Positions 45,310-52,680 of a stretch of 52,680 bases of DNA are shown here, piece by piece (within the stretch, counting starts at the first letter, position 1; each line of letters opens with the position of its first letter). The notes below the pieces were generated by a model, which searched no databases, was not told the origin of the DNA, and was given only the letters and a program-made list of their open reading frames with translations. The stretch is from Oscillospiraceae bacterium (GTDB lineage: Bacteria > Bacillota > Clostridia > Oscillospirales > Ruminococcaceae), in assembly GCA_022791945.1 (NCBI GenBank), contig JAAVZY010000006.1, forward strand, positions 1 to 52,680, in the 5' to 3' direction. Position numbers and translations under genes: made by a program.

Positions 45310-46022
45310 GAAGGGGAAGACCTCGAGGGCTCTGCCCAAGGGTCAAAGCCTGCGAGCCTCCTTCCAAAGGGACGCGTCCCTTTGGAATCCCATTATTTGA
45401 AAGGGCTTATTAAGGGCGGAAAAAGGGGTGGGTTAAGTCTGTACAGACTTCCGGCCTTCTGCCACGCAGAGAGTCTGATTCACGCAGTACGCTTTTTTCG
45501 TAAAGGAAAAAGCTCCCTTCCGGGAGCGGGGTAGCACCTGTGCCGCATGAGGGTTTCTGTACAGACTGAGCGGGATCTTCCGATCGGTATGTGCAAGTTC
45601 GGACGTTCCCTGCCCATGAGGGACTCCTTCCACCACCGCCGCTCCTTCGGAGCAGCGGCGGTCCCCTCTCCCATACGTTCCTTCGGAACGTATGACAAGG
45701 GGGCATGGCAGGGATGCCGCCGACAGGCGGTAGCCCTGACTGGGGGATTCCGTGCGTCGCACAAAGTCCCTCTCCGCAGAAAGTATGAGCGCAGCAGAAC
45801 CCGCTCGAAGCTTTCTGCGTCGCAGTCTCTGCGCCGCCTATGGGAATGAATTTTTTCTTTACGAAAAAATGGGTAGGCGGGCGATCGACCCTGCGGGGAG
45901 TACCAGCGAGGCAGGGAATAACAAGTCTGTACAGACTTGCCCCCATAACCCCCAAAAGACGGGAATCCAAGGGGAATCCCTTCCCCTTGGCGAGAGCGCG
46001 AGAGCAGAGCTCTCGCGGCCTT
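45310..46022. repeat. Intergenic repeat, longest copy R18 with nested insert (forward orientation)
   Basis: Between the divergent MecA-like gene and rnfD-like: partial outer hairpin, CCAAAGGGACG...CGTCCCTTTGG, AAGTCTGTACAGACTT (near 45437), first A/T arm (TTTTTTCGTAAAGGAAAAA), nested insert at 45548-45775, GAGCGC inner hairpin, second arm, ATGGGTAGGCGGGCGATCG, AAGTCTGTACAGACTT (near 45924), CCAAGGGGAA...TTCCCCTTGG and GCGAGAGC...GCTCTCGCGG end. Confidence 0.88.
45548..45775. repeat. Nested module inside R18
   Basis: About 230 bp at the same internal site used in R15 and R17. It contains GCCGCTCCTTCGGAGCAGCGGC and CATACGTTCC...GGAACGTATG hairpins and ends GGATTCCGTGCGTCGC, like the R15 insert. 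The stem sequences are unrelated to the other two inserts. Confidence 0.65.
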
Positions 46023-46064
46023 CTCCGGCGCAGCTGTCCAGAAATTGAAAACAGGAGGAATCCA

Positions 46065-47189
46065 ATGGATCCGCTTGACCAGAACAATCAGAATTTGGAG
46101 GAAAGCACCCGGCAGGCGCAGCGGGTGGTTCGGGTGCTGGACATATCCGAGCCATCCCCCGATTGCGCTGCCGACACGCCCGCCGGCCTTCAGCGCCCGG
46201 GGTACGCGGACATTCTGGCGGCCCTGCTGGCCGCTGCGGTGATGCCAATATACCTTTACGGCCTGCCGGTTGCCGCGCTCATGGGCACGGGGATCCTTAC
46301 GGCCCTGATCACAGAGTTTATCTGTCTGCGGCTCCGGGGAGTGAAGCGCTGGCCCAAGGGGGATTTTTCCTGCCTGGCAACCGCGCTGATCACCGTTCTG
46401 CTCCTTCCCGCCACCGCGCCCTGGTGGATGGCGGCAGTGAGCACCATCATTGCCCTGGCCATTGCCAAGCATCCCTTTGGCGGCACGGGACACACCATCT
46501 TCAATCCCGCCGCGGTAGGCGTGGCCTTCAGCGCCATCTGCTGGCCCGAGCTGGCTATGCGGTATCCGGTGCCCTATTCCACCTACAGCCTCCTGCTGGG
46601 GGCTGCGCCCCAGTACGGCAGCTCCCCCGCCAGCACCCTCCGGGTAGGCGGCACCCCCAAGATCGATTGGTTTGACGTGCTCCTGGGAAAATATCCCGGC
46701 CCTATGGGCGCTACCTGCATGATTGTACTGGGCTGCTGCCTGCTGTTCCTGCTGTTCCGGCGGAGGGCCTCCATGTCCATTGTGCTCACCTCCTTCGGCG
46801 TGGTCGGGGCGGCGGCACTGTTTCTGCCCCGGGTGGTTACAGGGGACGTGAACTCCCTGATCTATGAATTTTCCTCCGGTGCCTTTGTGTTCGGAATCAC
46901 CTTTATGGCCAGCGAGCCGGCCAGCCTGCCCAAAACCAGAGCGGGCCGCACCTTCTACGGGCTTCTTTTGGGCCTGCTGGTGGTGGCCCTCCGGCGCTAC
47001 GGACAGATGGAGCTGGAATTTGTTTACGCTATTCTTCTGGCAAACATCTTCGCCAGCTCCGGCGATCGGTATGCCGCCCGCATCGGCGATTGGTGGAACC
47101 GGCTCACTGCCGAGCCCCGGAAGCGTGCCGCCGCCCGCCGCAGAGTAAAAGAGCGTATCCGGGAGCGGGCGCGCGCCAACCGTGCCTGA
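46065..47189 (+). CDS. Rnf/Nqr complex subunit D-like membrane protein (RnfD)
   Basis: A 374-residue polytopic protein of the NqrB/RnfD family. The start is ATG at 46065 (MDPLDQNNQNLEESTRQAQR), with AGGAGG 6 bp upstream. A long hydrophilic N-terminus precedes about ten membrane segments. GGTGHTIFNPAAVGVAF is the RnfD/NqrB signature. In canonical RnfD a Thr in an (S/G)AT motif binds FMN covalently; here the corresponding region reads PASTLRVGGT (Thr191), a plausible but altered site. FGITFMASEPASLPKT and GRTFYGLLLGLL follow the family. The E and A subunits lie downstream; B, C and G are missing nearby. Its own flavin site may make it the redox-active part. Confidence 0.82.
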   Translation: MDPLDQNNQNLEESTRQAQRVVRVLDISEPSPDCAADTPAGLQRPGYADILAALLAAAVMPIYLYGLPVAALMGTGILTALITEFICLRLRGVKRWPKGDFSCLATALITVLLLPATAPWWMAAVSTIIALAIAKHPFGGTGHTIFNPAAVGVAFSAICWPELAMRYPVPYSTYSLLLGAAPQYGSSPASTLRVGGTPKIDWFDVLLGKYPGPMGATCMIVLGCCLLFLLFRRRASMSIVLTSFGVVGAAALFLPRVVTGDVNSLIYEFSSGAFVFGITFMASEPASLPKTRAGRTFYGLLLGLLVVALRRYGQMELEFVYAILLANIFASSGDRYAARIGDWWNRLTAEPRKRAAARRRVKERIRERARANRA

Positions 47190-47217
47190 GAGGCTGTCGG
47201 CGGGGGAGTTCTGCGTG

Positions 47218-47662
47218 GGAACAGACCTCGAGATCTCTGCTCTCGAGCACTCGCCAAGGGGACGCATCCCCTTGGATTCCCATTATTTGAAGGGCTTTTT
47301 TAAGGCCGGAAAAGGGGTGGGGTCAGGTCTGTACAGGCTTCCGGCTTCCTGCCACGCAGATGGTCTGATTCCCGCAGTACGCTTTTTTCGTAAAGAAAAA
47401 AGCTCCCCCTGCGTGCGGGATACTTCCTGTGCCGCAGAAAGTATGAGGGTAACACAACCCGCCCGGAACTCTCTGCGTCACAGCCCCTGCGCCGCCTATG
47501 GAGCTGAATTTTTTCTTTACGAAAAAATGGGTAGGCGGGTGATCGGCCACACAGGAGTACCAGCAGGGACTGAAAGTCTGCCCCCATAACCGCAAAAAGA
47601 TGGGAATCCAAGGGGGGGCAGGCCCCCTTGGCGGAGCTCGAGGCAGAGCCTCGAGGTCTTCC
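47218..47662. repeat. Intergenic repeat, long copy R19 (forward orientation)
   Basis: Inside the rnf-like cluster, between D and E: CCTCGAGATC...GCTCTCGAG hairpin, CCAAGGGG...CCCCTTGG, GGTCTGTACAGGCTT (mutated palindrome), first A/T arm, AGAAAGTATGAGGGT...GCCCGGAACTCTCT inner hairpin, second arm, ATGGGTAGGCGGGTGATCG, CCAAGGGGGGG...CCCCCTTGG and CTCGAGGC...GCCTCGAGG end. Confidence 0.86.
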
Positions 47663-47693
47663 TCTGATACCCAAAGAAAGGAACCTTATAGCT

Positions 47694-48347
47694 ATGCGCA
47701 GAAGCTTTTTCCAGCGGCACAGGGCCGCCTTTGAACGATTTGACGGAATCCTCCTTCAGAATCCGGTTCTGGAGCGAGGGCTGGTGCTGGCGCCCGTCAT
47801 CGTCGCCAGCTACAACTACCGGAACTCTTTGGTTCTGGGGCTGTCCTTCATTCTGATCACCTTTGTGACCGTGCTGCTGTCCTCCTTCATTCCCAGGCGG
47901 ATCCCTTACACGGTGCGCACGATTCTTTATACCCTGATCGCCTGCGGGGTGTTTGCTCCCACCGCTATGCTGATGGATCAGCTCTTTCCCGGGACGGTGC
48001 TTCGGGTGGGGGTGTTCCTGCCTCTGCTGGTAGCGAATTCCCTGATCGTGGTCAAAAGCGAATCCCGGTTTCATAAGCAGTCCATGGGACGGATGATCCT
48101 AGATCTGTTCTGCAATACCCTGGGCTTCTGCCTGGCAATTCTGGTGGTGGGCATCCTGCGGGAGCTGGTGGGAAGCGGCTCCTTCCTGGGGAGTCCCGTT
48201 CAGGGAATGCCCGCCGCACCGGCTGTGCTCATGCCCTTCTCCGGCTTTATCCTGGTGGGACTGCTGGCGGCGGGCGTGAAGCGGCTCCGGTTCCGGCTGG
48301 AAAACCCCGGAGCCGGCCGTGAGGAAGCCGCCGGAAATCCGGACTGA
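47694..48347 (+). CDS. Rnf/Nqr complex subunit E-like membrane protein (RnfE)
   Basis: A 217-residue six-helix protein of the RnfE/NqrD family. The start is ATG at 47694 (MRRSFFQRHRAAFERFDGIL), with AAAGAAAGGA upstream. The alignment LLQNPVLERGLVLAPVIVAS corresponds to NPALVQLLGLCPLLAVS in canonical RnfE, so the Fe-S cluster cysteine is replaced by Ala33. RVGVFLPLLVANSLIVVKSE corresponds to GIFIPLIVTNCIIIG, so the second cysteine is Ser116. LREIIGNGT-like LRELVGSGSFLG is kept. The C-terminus is basic and long. It lies 16 bp upstream of the RnfA-like gene. The missing ligands argue against a normal [2Fe-2S] centre. Confidence 0.85.
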   Translation: MRRSFFQRHRAAFERFDGILLQNPVLERGLVLAPVIVASYNYRNSLVLGLSFILITFVTVLLSSFIPRRIPYTVRTILYTLIACGVFAPTAMLMDQLFPGTVLRVGVFLPLLVANSLIVVKSESRFHKQSMGRMILDLFCNTLGFCLAILVVGILRELVGSGSFLGSPVQGMPAAPAVLMPFSGFILVGLLAAGVKRLRFRLENPGAGREEAAGNPD

Positions 48348-48362
48348 TAAGGAGGAGCAGCC

Positions 48363-48983
48363 ATGAATGCGTTTCTGGATTCCCTGGGCCTGTTTTTTCA
48401 GGACATGTTCACCTATGCCATTGTGGCGGTGTTTCTGGAGAACACTATTTTTTCCCGGGCGCTGGGCGTGTCAACCGCCCTGTTTTCCGTGCGGAAAAAG
48501 TATAATGTATTTCTGTTTGGCATGGTGATGACCGGCATCATCGCCCTGTCGGCGCTGATCACCTATTTTCTCTATCCCCTGGTAAACCGGCTGAGCTTTT
48601 CCTACTATGTGATTCCGGCGGTCTATGTGGCGGTGATCTCCCTGGTCTATGTGGGCGCGCTGCTGATCACCATACGGGTGGCTAGGAAGCGCCGGGAAGA
48701 GATCCTTTCCATCATCCATGTGAGCGCCTTCAACTGCGCGGTGCTGGGGGCTCTGCTCCTGGCCAGCAACGCGGCGGATATCACCCTGGGCGGCTTCCTT
48801 GGATTTGGGATCGGAACCGGCCTGGGCTTTACCCTGGCCACCTTTTTTGTGCGGCTGGCCTATGAGCAGCTTTCCAGCAGAGACGTTCCCGCCAGCTTCC
48901 GCGGGTTCCCCATCACCCTGATCTACATCGGCATTGTCTCTCTTGCCCTGTACGGATTGATTGGCCATCAGCTTCCCTTCTGA
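48363..48983 (+). CDS. Rnf/Nqr complex subunit A-like membrane protein (RnfA)
   Basis: A 206-residue six-helix protein of the RnfA/NqrE family, with AAGGAGGAG upstream of ATG 48363. The first-helix segment FLENTIFSRALGVSTALFSV matches [20 protein letters not shown] of canonical RnfA, replacing the cluster cysteine with Ser37. The second site FNCAVLGALLLAS (Cys125) is kept. GFGIGTGLGFTLATFFVRLAYEQL and VPASFRGFPITLIYIGIVSLA are the family C-terminal signatures. Of four cysteines that hold the interface cluster between A and E, only one remains in this pair. The pair probably still forms an A-E membrane core. Confidence 0.86.
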   Translation: MNAFLDSLGLFFQDMFTYAIVAVFLENTIFSRALGVSTALFSVRKKYNVFLFGMVMTGIIALSALITYFLYPLVNRLSFSYYVIPAVYVAVISLVYVGALLITIRVARKRREEILSIIHVSAFNCAVLGALLLASNAADITLGGFLGFGIGTGLGFTLATFFVRLAYEQLSSRDVPASFRGFPITLIYIGIVSLALYGLIGHQLPF

Positions 48984-49021
48984 TTTGCGCCCTGCTTCTG
49001 TTTTCCGGAGGATTGATTGGA

Positions 49022-52000
49022 ATGTATATTGATAAAAAGAGGATCCCCGAGGTGTTCAGCAGCAAGGATTACCTTCGGGGGAAGGAATACTATGGCCGGG
49101 GCCAGGTGCGGGGCATTGAGGTTTCCACCCATGGGAACGACGTCCGCTTTGACTGCGTTGTGGAGGGGTCACAGAGCTATCGGGTTTCCCTGCGGATCAA
49201 CAGAGCGGGCCTTGAGAACGGCGTGGGGGTTTACTGCACCTGTCCCCGTTTCGCGGAGAAGCGCAGCTGCAAGCATCTGGCTGCGGCCATGCTGGCCTGC
49301 GCTGATTTCCAGGAGGAGAAAATCCCGGTCCGAAGCGATCGGCAGGCCCGGGCGGTTCTGGATGCTTATCTGGCTAGGACCCAGGCCCAGTCCCCGCCGG
49401 AACGGCTTGCCCGGCTGGTTCCCCGGATGAATTTCTTCAGCAGGGACGCGGGCTATCCCACCCTGAGCTTCCAGGTAGGCTACGATCGGCTCTATGTGGT
49501 TCGGGATGTGAAGAAGTTCGTGAACAGCGTCCTCCGGCGGGAAACCCTCAGCTACGGAAAGGGGCTTACCCTCTGCCACGCCCCGGAGCAGTTTGATCCC
49601 GACTCCCGGGAGCTGCTTTCCCTGCTGATGGATCAGTTCATGAGCGGGCGCTCTCTGGATCAGCAGGAATACTATTCGGATCCCTATGAGGCCGCCGTTT
49701 TTATCAACAGCTATCAGAAAAACCTGATTACCCTGACCGGGAGCGCCTTTGACCGGTTCTTTGACCTGCTGATGCGCCGGAACGAGCCGGTGAGCGCCGG
49801 TGAAAATGAAACCCTCACGATCTTTCAGGAGCAGGATCCGGAGGTGTCCCTCTCCCTGGAGCGCCGGGACAAAGCCGCCGACCTGCGGATCACCGTAGGG
49901 GCGGAGAAGGAGGACTGGAGCTTTTTCGGCAGCGCCCAGACCTTGTATGCCAAGGGGCCTTCCCGGCTGTTCCGGTGCAGCGGAAGTTTTCAGGACAAGG
50001 TTTACCCTCTGCTCCACACCGGCGCCGCCCGGATGCTGCTGTCCCTGGAGGATCTTCCGGCCTTCTGCGGCTGTGTGCTGCCGGAGATTCAGGAGGCGGT
50101 CAGCCTCAGCGATCCAGCCCAGCTTTTGCAGGAGTACCTGCCGGATGAATGCACCCCCTGCTTCTGCTTTGACATCGAAGGAGACGTGCTGACCCTGCGG
50201 CTGGACTACCGGTATGGGGATGTAGCCTTCAACTGCTTTGAGGAGCCGAAAAAGCCGGTCAAGCGGGATCTCCGGGCGGAGCAGGCTGCTTTGGGCCTGG
50301 TGGAGCGGCGTTTCCCCCAGCGGGTTCGGAAGCTCTACCGGCTGGAGGGGGAGACAGAGGTTTTGGACTTCCTCACCAGGGAGCTGGCTGGCTTTTATGA
50401 GCTGGGAGAGGTGCTGGTGACCGATCGCCTGCGGGATCGGCGGCTCCAGCCTACCCGCCCTGTGGTGGGAATGTCTGTGTCCCAGGGGCTGCTGACCCTG
50501 GATTTCAGCACCGGCGGCTTTCCCCCGGAGGAGCTGGAGGCCCTGTATCAGAGCCTGCTGAAGCGGCGGCCCTACCACAAGCTGAAGGATGGCCGGTATC
50601 TCTCCCTGGACGGCTCCCCCTGTGAGACTCTGGCGGAGATGGCCCATATGCTCCAGCTTTCCCCCAAGGAGCTGGCGGCGGGCGAGGTGAAGCTGCCTGC
50701 CTTCCGCGCCCTTTATCTGGACGGGCTGCTCTCCGGAAGCGAGACGGTTCAGGTCACCCGGGATCGGCAGTTCCGGGAGATGATCCGGAATTTCAAGTCG
50801 GTTCCGGATGGGGACTACGCCCTGCCGGAGGGGCTGGAGAACACCCTGCGGCCCTATCAGCGGGTGGGGTTCCAGTGGCTGAAGGTGCTGGATCGCTACG
50901 GCTTCGGCGGCATCCTGGCCGATGAGATGGGACTGGGGAAGACGCTCCAGGTCATTGCCTATCTGAGCTCCCTGGATTCGGAGCCGGAAAAGCGGGAAGG
51001 GCCCAGTCTGGTGGTCTGTCCGGCATCTCTGATCCTCAACTGGGCGGATGAGCTGGAGCGGTTTGCGCCCGCCCTGCGCTATGCGCTGATCATGGGGACA
51101 GCCGGGGAGCGTGCCCGGCAGATCGCCCAGGCGGGGGACCGGGACGTGTGGGTCACCTCTTATGAGCTTCTCCGGCAGGATGTGGAGCGGTACGCGTCTT
51201 TGAAATTCACCTGCTGCATTCTGGACGAGGCCCAGCACATCAAGAACCAGTCCACCCTGATTTCCAAGGCGGTGAAGCGGATCGACTGCCGTCAGCGGTT
51301 TGTGCTGACGGGAACGCCCATTGAGAACCGGCTCAGCGAGCTGTGGAATCTGTTTGATTTTCTTATGCCTGGGTATCTGTTCACCCATGGGGGCTTTGTG
51401 GAGAAGCTGGAGAAGCCGGCGGTGAAAAGCGGGGATCAGGAGGCCATGGATCAGCTCCGCCGGATGGTGCGGCCCTTCCTGCTCCGGCGGATGAAAAAAG
51501 AGGTGCTGAAGGAGCTGCCGCCCAAGATTGAGTATGTCCGGCGGATCTCCCTGTCGGAGGAGGAGCGGAAGGTTTATTTCGCCTCCAGCGCAGCGGTGCG
51601 GCAGTCCCTGGCGGCGGAGGACAAGGGGAAGCTGGCGGTGCTGGCAGCGCTCACCCAGCTGCGGCAGATCTGCTGCGCGCCGGATCTGTGCTTTGAGAAT
51701 TATGAAGGCCCCACCAGCAAGCTGGATGCCTGCATGGAGCTCTGCGCAGGCATGGTGGAGAACGGGCATCAGGTTCTGCTGTTCTCCCAGTTCACCTCCA
51801 TGCTGTCGCGGATCCGTGCCCGTCTGGAGGAGCAGAAGATATCCTGCTACACCCTGGAGGGCTCCACCCCCAAGGAAAAGCGCGCCCAGCTGGTGAAATC
51901 CTTTAACGGAGGCGGTGCTTCTGTATTTTTGATTTCCCTGAAGGCTGGCGGAACGGGTCTGAATCTGACCGCGGCGGATGTGGTGATTCATTACGATCCC

Positions 52001-52225
52001 TGGTGGAATCTGGCCGCGCAGGATCAGGCCACCGACCGTGCCCACCGGATCGGCCAGCAGTCCAGCGTCCAGGTCTACAAGCTCATTGCCAAGGACACCA
52101 TTGAGGAAAAGATCCTGGAGCTCCAGTCGAAGAAGGCGGCGCTGATGGACGCTGTCACCGACGGTTCCGAAAACGGCGGCATCCTGAATATGTCAACTGA
52201 GGACCTCCTTGCCCTTTTCGACTGA
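49022..52225 (+). CDS. SWI2/SNF2-family ATPase with SWIM zinc finger
   Basis: A 1067-residue DEAD/H ATPase of the bacterial SNF2 family (RapA/HepA-like remodelers). The start chosen is ATG 49022 (MYIDKKRIPEVFSSKDYLRG), with GGAGG about 10 bp upstream. The N-terminus has a SWIM zinc finger (CTCPRFAEKRSCKHLAAAM, with Cys72, Cys74, Cys83, His85), then a long SNF2-associated region (about 100-590). The motor: ADEMGLGKTLQV (Walker A from Asp634), ILDEAQHIKN (DEAQ from Asp735), LTGTPIENRLSELWNLFDF, and the C-terminal helicase lobe with QVLLFSQFTSML and ATDRAHRIGQ. It may clear proteins or RNA polymerase from DNA. Last full gene; it lies downstream of the Rnf-like module. Confidence 0.93.
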   Translation: MYIDKKRIPEVFSSKDYLRGKEYYGRGQVRGIEVSTHGNDVRFDCVVEGSQSYRVSLRINRAGLENGVGVYCTCPRFAEKRSCKHLAAAMLACADFQEEKIPVRSDRQARAVLDAYLARTQAQSPPERLARLVPRMNFFSRDAGYPTLSFQVGYDRLYVVRDVKKFVNSVLRRETLSYGKGLTLCHAPEQFDPDSRELLSLLMDQFMSGRSLDQQEYYSDPYEAAVFINSYQKNLITLTGSAFDRFFDLLMRRNEPVSAGENETLTIFQEQDPEVSLSLERRDKAADLRITVGAEKEDWSFFGSAQTLYAKGPSRLFRCSGSFQDKVYPLLHTGAARMLLSLEDLPAFCGCVLPEIQEAVSLSDPAQLLQEYLPDECTPCFCFDIEGDVLTLRLDYRYGDVAFNCFEEPKKPVKRDLRAEQAALGLVERRFPQRVRKLYRLEGETEVLDFLTRELAGFYELGEVLVTDRLRDRRLQPTRPVVGMSVSQGLLTLDFSTGGFPPEELEALYQSLLKRRPYHKLKDGRYLSLDGSPCETLAEMAHMLQLSPKELAAGEVKLPAFRALYLDGLLSGSETVQVTRDRQFREMIRNFKSVPDGDYALPEGLENTLRPYQRVGFQWLKVLDRYGFGGILADEMGLGKTLQVIAYLSSLDSEPEKREGPSLVVCPASLILNWADELERFAPALRYALIMGTAGERARQIAQAGDRDVWVTSYELLRQDVERYASLKFTCCILDEAQHIKNQSTLISKAVKRIDCRQRFVLTGTPIENRLSELWNLFDFLMPGYLFTHGGFVEKLEKPAVKSGDQEAMDQLRRMVRPFLLRRMKKEVLKELPPKIEYVRRISLSEEERKVYFASSAAVRQSLAAEDKGKLAVLAALTQLRQICCAPDLCFENYEGPTSKLDACMELCAGMVENGHQVLLFSQFTSMLSRIRARLEEQKISCYTLEGSTPKEKRAQLVKSFNGGGASVFLISLKAGGTGLNLTAADVVIHYDPWWNLAAQDQATDRAHRIGQQSSVQVYKLIAKDTIEEKILELQSKKAALMDAVTDGSENGGILNMSTEDLLALFD

Positions 52226-52235
52226 ATTGTGCTCT

Positions 52236-52497
52236 GCAGGAAGACCTCGAGGCTCTGCCCTCGCGTCTCCGCGGTGCGTCGTGAAACGACGCACCTAGGA
52301 ATTCGGCTTCGCCGAATTCTGAGATGCGCCCCTTTGGAATCCCATCTTTTTAAGGGCGGAAAAAGGGGATAGGCGGGCGATCGACCACACAGGGAGTATC
52401 AGCGAGGCAGGCCTCCGCTCCCAAAAAATTTATGGGAATCCAAGGGGATTTAATCCCCTTGGCGAGAGCTCGAGAGCAGCGCTCTCGAGCTCTTAGC
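52236..52497. repeat. Intergenic repeat, internally deleted copy R20 (forward orientation)
   Basis: After the SNF2 gene. Has GACCTCGAGG..., GGTGCGTCGT... and GAATTCGG... hairpins of the tail, then TAGGCGGGCGATCG, CCAAGGGGATT...AATCCCCTTGG and GAGCTCGAGAGC...GCTCTCGAGC end. The first arm and AGTCTGTACAGACT are deleted. Confidence 0.8.
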
Positions 52498-52539
52498 CTT
52501 TCGGCACCCCAGATGCCCGCTGTACCCGCTATACGCAAA

Positions 52540-52565
52540 AGAGAGCTGTCATAAGGCAGCTCTCT
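52540..52565. terminator. Bidirectional terminator between convergent genes
   Basis: AGAGAGCTG pairs with CAGCTCTCT around an 8-nt loop; the minus strand is followed by TTTTG and the plus strand by CTTGTAT. It fits termination of both the SNF2 gene region and the minus-strand gene entering at the right edge. Confidence 0.65.
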
Positions 52566-52649
52566 CTTGTATCAATGCATCAAATAAAAAGCCCCCCTGC
52601 CCACAAAGAAAAGCAGCCGTCCAGAGGGAACGCGGGGAGGGGGATGCAG

Positions 52650-52680
52650 TCAGCTGGCGAGGAAATCTGCGATGGCGTCC
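52650..52680 (-). CDS. C-terminal end of a minus-strand gene (cut by window edge)
   Basis: The minus strand reads DAIADFLAS then TGA. The ending DFLAS resembles the end of hydrolase-type proteins, but only nine residues are visible and no identity is claimed. Support is the in-frame stop, the convergent terminator-like hairpin at 52540-52565 and the position at the edge. Bases 52498-52649 otherwise hold only that hairpin and A/T-rich spacer. Confidence 0.35.
   Translation of the reverse strand, partial: DAIADFLAS

Noticed and set aside
45840-46064. Upstream extension of the RnfD-like protein into repeat R18
   Set aside because: The added residues derive entirely from repeat sequence; AGGAGG sits properly before the ATG at 46065.
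49169-52045. A 958-codon open frame antisense to the SNF2 gene
   Set aside because: Composition is that of a complement frame and the plus strand carries all SNF2 motifs.

Overview
The window looks like the replication-origin region of a moderately GC-rich member of the Clostridia, probably an Oscillospiraceae-type gut bacterium (inference from gene content and style, not from a search). Supporting signs are Gram-positive PolC, RNase Y, RemB, a MecA-like adaptor, and the classical Firmicutes origin order dnaA-dnaN-S4 protein-recF-remB-gyrB-gyrA running one way (minus strand) and rpmH-rnpA-yidD-yidC-jag-mnmE-mnmG-rsmG-noc-parA-parB running the other (plus strand). The likely unwinding site lies in the dnaA-dnaN spacer near 21950-22020. 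Two perfect parS sites lie at 31972 (inside mnmG) and 35132 (after noc).

Layout: 1-78, truncated insertion-sequence transposase. 381-2461, murQ and namZ (cell-wall muropeptide recycling). 3051-9128, polC, a FliB-like Fe-S protein and a 107-residue membrane protein with the beta-subunit motif of Na+-pumping decarboxylases. 9760-12583, rny and pyrE. 12965-23600, gyrA, a YcxB-like membrane protein, gyrB, remB, recF, the S4 protein, dnaN, oriC and dnaA. 24899-37477, the rpmH-to-parB arm, with an unrecognised zinc-ribbon protein between mnmG and rsmG. 38249-43268, a TPR-like protein, an archaeal-type seryl-tRNA synthetase, a small membrane protein, a 2-hydroxyacid dehydrogenase and a GH20-like glycosidase. 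43975-48983, rpe, a MecA-like adaptor and an incomplete Rnf-like D-E-A membrane module. 49022-52225, a SWIM/SNF2 ATPase. 52650-52680, the tail of another gene.

The most unusual feature is a family of large structured intergenic repeats. About fourteen long copies and several remnants fill many gaps between genes (roughly 7 kb, about one seventh of the window). A complete copy is almost mirror-symmetric: outer hairpins, a second hairpin of the CCAAGGGG...CCCCTTGG type, the palindrome AGTCTGTACAGACT, and an inner pair of inverted arms around TTTTTTCTTTACGAAAAAA. Stem sequences differ between copies while base pairing is kept, cores are exchanged or carry nested inserts, and copy orientation appears to follow the side of the origin. 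No copy lies inside an identified gene.

Functionally the window combines replication initiation and elongation (DnaA, DnaN, PolC, gyrase, RecF), chromosome segregation (ParA, ParB, Noc-like protein, parS), RNA and translation maintenance (RNase Y, RNase P protein, MnmE/MnmG, RsmG, SerRS), membrane biogenesis (YidC, YidD, Jag) and an incomplete Rnf-like membrane complex whose E and A subunits lack most ligands of the usual intramembrane Fe-S cluster. No rRNA, tRNA or CRISPR array was seen.
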